A DNA stretch of 64,000 bases from Glandiceps talaboti (Eukaryota > Hemichordata > Enteropneusta > Spengelidae). The translations under genes and the position numbers were made by a program. How positions within the stretch are numbered: the first letter of the stretch is position 1; each line of letters opens with the position of its first letter. Positions 58,836 through 64,000 of the stretch are shown one piece after another. Where the stretch lies: assembly GCF_964340395.1 (NCBI RefSeq), contig NC_135555.1, positions 18,540,115-18,604,114 of the forward strand, in the 5' to 3' direction. The notes beneath the pieces were generated by a model. That model saw only the letters and a program-made list of their open reading frames with translations, did no database searches and had not been told where the DNA came from.

Positions 58836-60242
58836 CATACATACATACATACATACATACATACATACATACATACATAGAAATGCATAAGGAACTAATA
58901 AACCAGTCCGTATATATAGCTGTTAAATCCGACGTTTCGAATAAATATTCTTTTTCAAAGGAAAAATTGGCGAGACACAAAAATGCCAGGTCAAAACCCG
59001 AACATTTTCTAAATATAATGGAACAAAACCGCGCGTGATATATATAAACGGTTATACGTGGGATAAGTTCTAAAATTCGCACGCACCAAATAGAACCCAA
59101 TAGAATACGCCTGAAATTTAAAAAAATACCCAGTTTTTAGATTGGGAAAGACGTGAATAATCTATTAATTCCAAGGGGTTCCAGCGTTCCAAGACGGAAA
59201 ATGATTTCTTCTTCCTTTAACCTCAATGCTTTCTCATCACCAGAAACCTTACAAATTCCTGAAATGGACATATCTGATACACTATGATCGTTTGTAATAA
59301 AATGCATAGATACGGGATAGTTACGATTCTTTTGTCTGGTCAATCGGAGATGTTCCACGAAACGATCACCAAGACGACGTACAGTTGAACTTCTATATAG
59401 AAAACCACATTTTTGACATGTAATGCAATACACTACATTAGTACTAATACAAGTAAATCTACTTGTAACAGGCACACTGTTCTTAGGGCCAAAAACATGA
59501 TTAGTATTAATAATGAAACGACATGTACCACATCGAGTACGATCGCACGGAAAAGAACCAGCATTAACTTCCAATTCACGTTGTTCTGTACGTACCACCA
59601 TATCTCTAAGACTGGTATCACTACGCCAAGCTGTTAATGGTACTGCAGGAAACAATGACTTGGTAACCCTATTAGAACGTAAGATATTAAAATGCTTGTA
59701 TATAATGTTTTTAAATCTAGTTGAAAAGGGATGGTATGTAAGAGCTAGTATGGGACGATCGTTGTTACTCCTCTGATCATGTGATTTGATACAAGCTTCC
59801 CTAGACAAAGATGATACTTTATGTAAAGCCGCGTTGGTAACAGACATAGGATAACCACGTTGATGGAAGTACGTGCAAAATTCAGCAGACCTTTTTCTGA
59901 AATCCAAATCACTACTACAAATACGACGTAAACGAAGTAATTGTGAATAGGGAATGGAATCTTTACACTTATTAGGATGTGATGAACCATACTGCAAATA
60001 TGAATGTGAATCAGTAGGTTTAGTATAAATAGATGTAGCTATATCATCATCATCAATCCTAAGGGAGATGTCAAGGAAATTGATAGTTAGTTCTGAAATA
60101 TCGTAAGTATACTATATACGGACTGGTTTATTAGTTCCTTATGCATTTCTTTGTACTACAGTCCTAGCAGCATTATATATTTTTTACTACTCTATTACAT
60201 ACATATATACATACAAAAATGTACATACATACATACATACAT

Positions 60243-60274
<32 letters not shown>

Positions 60275-60284
60275 GTACGTACAT

Positions 60285-60316
<32 letters not shown>

Positions 60317-60495
60317 GTACGTACATACATACATACATACATACATACATACATACATACATACATACATACATACATACATACATACATACATACATAC
60401 ATACATACATTCATTTATTTGGTCTCTTGGTTTTGTTAATCTTTTCAGTGTGTGTCTGTATGTAAGTAAGTTTGTTCATGTGTTGTCGGGTGTGT

Positions 60496-60548
<53 letters not shown>

Positions 60549-63510
60549 TGAGTGTTTGATATGTACCTTTGTTGATGTGGGGCGTCATTTCACAGTTTTT
60601 TGAAATTTAAGTATAACGGGAGCTAAGTTCAATTTACATTTCTAATTACTGTATAGGTTGGGGACGAATCATAAACATATCGTCAGTGTATTCTAGAATA
60701 CCGGAAACTGGTTGTGTGGCCAATGTTGCTGCAAGACACGGCTGTACAGGGTTAACCAAGGTAATTGACTACAAATCACTATTGCAAAGATAAGAGAAAC
60801 CTTATTTAAACCGAATGTCTCCCTTAAGGGACCAGTCAGTTTCTGCGGCCTGGGGGTGGGGGAGGATTTTCCGTCAGATCGACGAAAAGTCTCTGAACCC
60901 CCCCCCCCCCCAATCTGTAAAGCCGAAAACAGGCTACACAGGGTAAATATATTGAAAAGGGACTGTCAAATGCGGGGAAAGTTTGAGAAGAGAATATGTG
61001 CATGTAGACCTCTCATGGGATCTCAAGGGGTCTCCCCTTAGAAGATCTGGAGGTTTCTCATTTAAAAGCCAATTTGTAGGGTATTCAGACCCTTTCAGAC
61101 AATAATTTCCAAGCTTTACAAGATAGCACCAACATGTAAAAAGCAACTAGTAAGACATAAGGTTGAAATATTATCAGAAAAGTTTAATAGCATTTTGACA
61201 GTAAGAGGTAGAGGGAAGAGCTTTATTAGACAAGGATATGTCCACCTCTGGGTGGGGGGGGGGTTCTCCCCCTTCGAAGTTCTGGATGGTTTTACACTTA
61301 AAGCCAACTTTTAGGCTATTCGGAGCCTTTCAGACAATAACTTCAAGACAGCACCATTAAATATCAGATATTAAACTACTTTGTACACATAGGGTTGAAA
61401 TATGTTCTTAAAAGGTTAAATAGCATCATTATAGTAAAGGTTAGCACATCTGATGTTTGTTATCATTGGCAGGAGAGAGTTGGCGAGTTTCTTTACCTTA
61501 AGAGTCTTTTAAGGCATGTTTTAGACTATCCTGGCAATAATTTCACATCTCTAAAAGACAGTTCATCTAAAATTAGCAATTAATGTTTAAGAAAAGTTTA
61601 ATACCATTATGACAGTACAAAAAAGGTCCATCTGATTGTTGGCTGACTGCATGAGTGACCTCTGGAGCCGGGGTGAGGTAGTCCTAGCAGGTCTCCCCCT
61701 AGCAGATCTGGAGATGTTTGGCTCTATTAAGGCAATTTTATGTTATTCATAGCCTTGTAAGTTATCATTTCAAAGCTTCGAAAAGCTTAAGTTAATGTAA
61801 GTTGTAAATGAGTTTTGTATGATACATAAAAATGGGCCAGGCAGTGTCCGTAAGACTGGTATAGTGTATTACTGTTGCAGAGATAGTAAACTCACTGGTA
61901 TGTTAGAGAATGTAATGTCGTCATACCTACTACGTGTATTATGTATAATACAAACTGAAATCTGATGACATGTGGTAATTTGTAGTGTCGATAACATCTG
62001 GTGTCCGAAATAGAAAGAGTGAAACTGGAGTGGAACAATTTAGATTAACTTTAAATTGATATAAAGTTATGTTTGAGCGTCACTCCAGGTGAAGTAATAA
62101 TTATTTTCAAAACAGGATGACCGCCCCACTGCCAATTTCGAAAACAGGGTGACACCCCCCTACTAAACCCCCCCCCCCTTCCGCCACAGAAGCTGACCGG
62201 TCCCTAAGGGCAAAACAGTAGATTTTTGTTCCTACACCCATTGTTGAAATGAAAATTCTGAGCTATAGCTATCAATAGTATCATATATGATGTGCCCCTT
62301 AATTAAATATATGAAACTATATGAAATTTGATCTTCCATAACAGTACCTGTTTGCATAACAGCCTGAGTGTGCAAACAGGACGCCAGTTTGACCTTCGCT
62401 GACAAACATGCCCAATTTGTAAATCCCCCAAAGTATATCCATAAGATAACCATAAGAAATACAAAATTATAGGTAACCATAAGAAATACAATCCTATTGA
62501 AATGGAATAACGTTCGTCCGGCCAATATACATAAAAGAGATTTGCTGAGCGAGTGAATACATGCCAAATACGGTTTACATGAAATTCATCCACACCATCA
62601 TGTAAATACACAAACTAATTGATTCGAACATATCAACAGACAAATAAAACAACAAAAATCATAGGCCACTGTGCTATAATCCTGGCCTTACAACTTCAAT
62701 ATGAGTACAGTTACATGTACGTTCGCGTGAGTGGGGAAGTTGCAGTGCCTTCTTGCAACAAGTAATGTGAACGCATAATATATCTCATTGGCATGAATAG
62801 GATATTAAAGAAATATAGCAGAACGTATGTAGTTACTTATCATCAATGTCAATTTGAAGAATTGCTTTTCAAGATATCATATAATTACCAAAATTTGTTA
62901 TTTATGTAAATTACCAATCACTCTTCATTGGATGTCTGACAAAATCTAATCAAATCTTCTGATTAGATGATGAAAGATGTGGAGTAGGTTTTATCAGAAT
63001 CGATGCTGCAGTTATTTTTAGATATCGTGTCAAAATATCAAATGATAACCTATAGACTGCGTCTTGTGTATGAAGAGAATGAAACTTTCGAAGTTTTTGT
63101 CAGCAGTAGAAATCAACTAAAAGAGTATAAGGAGCATATTACAGTAAACGATGTTTTATACACAAGGCAGGAAAGGAAGCAAAACACTATCCGGTTTTAA
63201 ATGTACAACTGGTCCCTTCTCGATACATTAGCTTCAGGAAACATTAGCTAACAAAGTTTGAGAGTTTTGCTTCATATCTGTATGTTTTAATAATTCGATC
63301 TAATTAAGGCGATATATTTTCAACTCTTCCAGACAGTTGCAAAAGCAAATCATCGTACCGGAGTTACCTGTAATAGCATCTGTCCTGCACTGACGAATAC
63401 AGACTGTAAGAAATGTGAACGTTCTCTGTGTCTCACTATCTCAATGATACATTTTTATCACATAAGAATATAAACCAAAATTTCGAAAAGATTACACAGC
63501 TTTTCAGAAG

Positions 63511-63544
<34 letters not shown>

Positions 63545-63934
63545 GATGATGATGATGATGATGATGATGGTGATGATGCTGGTGGTGGTGGTGGTGGTGG
63601 TGGTGGTGGTGGTGGTGATGATGATGATGATGATGATTATGATGATGATGATGGTGGTGGTGGTGGTGGTGATGATGATGATGATGATGATTATGATGAT
63701 GATGATGGTGGTGGTGGTGGTGGTGGTGGTGGTGGTGGTGGTGGTGGTGGTGGTGTCACATGCATTTGTGTATATTTTTTGAAAGTAAGCTTTCTTTTAT
63801 CACATCTAACTGCTGAAATAGCATCAATTTCAAGTATCATGACATAGTCTTTTCTTATTCTCATTTCAACAGTCACCCTGAACAAAATAAGAGATTATGC
63901 CGATAAAAATGACATTCCTTTAGAAGAGTCACAG
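54101..63934 (+). CDS. short-chain dehydrogenase (3-hydroxybutyrate-dehydrogenase-like), 6 exons in view, catalytic residues replaced, runs off the right edge
   Basis: Exons: 54101-54270, 57233-57357, 57996-58118, 60657-60760, 63333-63405 and 63873-63934, followed by a donor (gtaatt), so more exons lie outside the window. Phases match throughout; 219 codons are present. Start: accATGg, an ideal context. Rossmann motif TGATSLRGIG (residues 14-23), HGRR after strand 2, RADLA, VNNAG (95-99), NISSV with the catalytic-type Ser149, and late CNSICPALTNTD are all typical of soluble NAD(P)-dependent SDRs of the BDH group. The YxxxK catalytic motif, expected 13 residues after the Ser, reads NVAAR: Asn162 for Tyr and Arg166 for Lys. 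The fold should be normal, but classical oxidoreductase chemistry is unlikely. Frame and splice sites are intact, which argues against simple decay. Confidence 0.88.
54429..54842 (+). repeat. direct duplication of about 145 bp (54429-54572 and 54698-54842), SDR intron 1
   Basis: 'attattgttgtatcagttgg' through 'ggtgggggtccagggagggg' and 'gtagacgtggtaacaagga' to 'gacaaaacaactt' occur twice, about 270 bp apart, with two or three mismatches. The second copy runs into the outer inverted-repeat arm. Confidence 0.9.
55399..57232. other. remainder of SDR intron 1; AT-rich, nothing recognised
   Basis: AT-rich with several Met-initiated open frames of 60-77 codons, none with family resemblance or splice support. 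Confidence 0.5.
57403..57493 (+). repeat. (GTCT)n-(GTAT)n microsatellite in SDR intron 2
   Basis: GTCT units followed by about 20 GTAT units with one interruption, 45 bp after the exon 2 donor. Confidence 0.95.
58765..58879 (+). repeat. (CATA)n microsatellite abutting the Penelope-like fragment
   Basis: Two CATA runs separated by 'catgtta'. It ends exactly where the inverted terminal segment of the retroelement begins. Confidence 0.95.
58929..58962 (-). ncRNA. decayed hammerhead-ribozyme-like motif at the element 3' side
   Basis: On the minus strand the sequence reads ...CTTTGAAAAAGAATATTTATTCGAAACGTCGG. The stem GAATA/TATTC followed by GAAAC and GTC matches the right half of the hammerhead core known from Penelope-like elements. 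The CUGAUGA box is replaced by CTTTGAA, so activity is unlikely. Identification rests on recalled consensus. Confidence 0.45.
59137..60110 (-). pseudogene. Penelope-like polyprotein fragment with degenerate GIY-YIG endonuclease
   Basis: Open from the inverted end to TAA at 59139-59137. The N-terminal part has NFLDISLRI, the T..YTKPTDSHSYLQ..SSHP block and IPYSQLLRLRRICS, the region that follows the reverse transcriptase catalytic core in this class. The C-terminal part has CGTCRF, NVVYCITCQKCGFLYRSS, DRFVEHLR and a late Glu-rich helix, a GIY-YIG endonuclease. The expected YIG is YRS, so the signature is degenerate. No in-frame Met precedes most of the fragment. It is a remnant, not a host gene. 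Confidence 0.85.
60217..60410 (+). repeat. (CATA)n with (CACA) interruptions
   Basis: Long CATA array with two CACACACGTACGT interruptions, the second a repeat of the first, followed at about 60497-60545 by a (GT)n tract. In SDR intron 3, upstream of exon 4. Confidence 0.95.
60828..62204. mobile_element. TIR transposon copy C, 1,377 bp, in SDR intron 4
   Basis: The left end gggaccagtcagtttctgcg and the right end agaagctgaccggtccc are flanked by TAA on both sides (60825-60827 and 62205-62207). Internal blocks ('taatttccaagctttacaag', 'catctgattgttggctgact') are colinear with copies A and B. It is shorter, lacking parts of the left half. No transposase. Confidence 0.85.
62208..63332. other. 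remainder of SDR intron 4; nothing recognised
   Basis: AT-rich; one 65-codon open frame at 63003-63200 on the plus strand without family resemblance. Confidence 0.45.
63512..63755 (+). repeat. (GAT)n/(GGT)n trinucleotide array in SDR intron 5
   Basis: Alternating blocks of GAT and GGT triplets with two near-identical sub-blocks around 'gatgatgattatgatgatgatg'. Encodes only Asp/Gly, Met/Val or Pro/Ser runs in the various frames and is flanked by the introns of a confirmed gene. Confidence 0.95.
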
Positions 63935-64000
63935 GTAATTCCATTTGCTGATAGTGTACATTGAAGTACTTCTTAAAAAACTGATCAACTGTTCATTACA

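Larger units (their letters stand above)
58880..60149 (-). mobile_element. 5'-truncated Penelope-like retroelement with inverted ends
   Basis: A 37-bp segment (gaaatgcataaggaactaat...) at 58880-58916 is exactly inverted at 60113-60149. Between them, on the minus strand, lies the C-terminal part of a Penelope-like polyprotein. CATA microsatellite runs lie next to both ends. It sits antisense in SDR intron 3. The catalytic part of the reverse transcriptase is missing. Confidence 0.85.

Noticed and set aside
58696-60551. Long open frames of alternating Tyr/Ile/His/Thr or Met/Tyr/Val/Cys
   Set aside because: They are translations of CATA/GTAT microsatellites, open in several frames and both strands.
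63428-63885. Asp/Gly-rich and Pro-rich open frames
   Set aside because: Translation of a GAT/GGT trinucleotide array inside an intron of the SDR gene.

Overview
The window is animal nuclear DNA: protein-coding genes are split into short exons with GT-AG introns of 100 to 2,500 bp, intergenic and intronic space is AT-rich, and it is heavily loaded with microsatellites, foldbacks, TIR elements and non-LTR/Penelope retroelements. Gene content (CYP4, a histamine-N-methyltransferase-like enzyme, a macrodomain protein, a 3-hydroxybutyrate-dehydrogenase-like SDR) and the repeat style suggest a marine invertebrate, possibly a deuterostome such as a hemichordate or lancelet; I cannot fix the species from sequence alone. 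No tRNA, rRNA, CRISPR array, operon or prokaryotic feature was seen.

Layout. 0-5 kb: no gene; a pentanucleotide/20-mer foldback and microsatellites. 5.2-8.3 kb (minus): an intact three-exon HNMT-like methyltransferase. 8.6-20 kb: no gene; two TIR elements, dispersed repeats, an AT-rich tandem array, and at 19.05 kb a dead exon resembling one of the next gene. 20.25-33.0 kb (plus): a seven-exon gene with an N-terminal macrodomain, a 21-residue repeat tract and a conserved C-terminal domain that I compare, as a hypothesis, with the ADP-ribosyltransferase fold. Its second exon is split by a nearly pristine 4.7-kb non-LTR retrotransposon with a target-site duplication, and its third exon carries a 4-bp duplication. 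33-37 kb: AT-rich repeats. 37.2-44.4 kb (plus): a complete nine-exon CYP4 gene of 509 codons. 44.5-54 kb: no recognised gene; three hairpin elements and a 2.5-kb near-perfect palindrome nested in a larger inverted repeat. 54.1 kb to the right edge (plus): a short-chain dehydrogenase with six exons in view, continuing beyond the window, whose introns hold a Penelope-like fragment and a TIR element.

The four genes look independent. Two (HNMT-like and CYP4) are small-molecule metabolism enzymes with all reading frames intact. The SDR keeps its frame but has lost the catalytic Tyr and Lys, so it is probably not a classical dehydrogenase. The macrodomain gene is the most interesting locus: it has been damaged recently, and relics of its exons lie on both sides of its 5' half, implying a history of local duplication.

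Exon boundaries were derived by hand from splice-site consensus, matching intron phase and family similarity recalled from memory; no alignment or database search was run.
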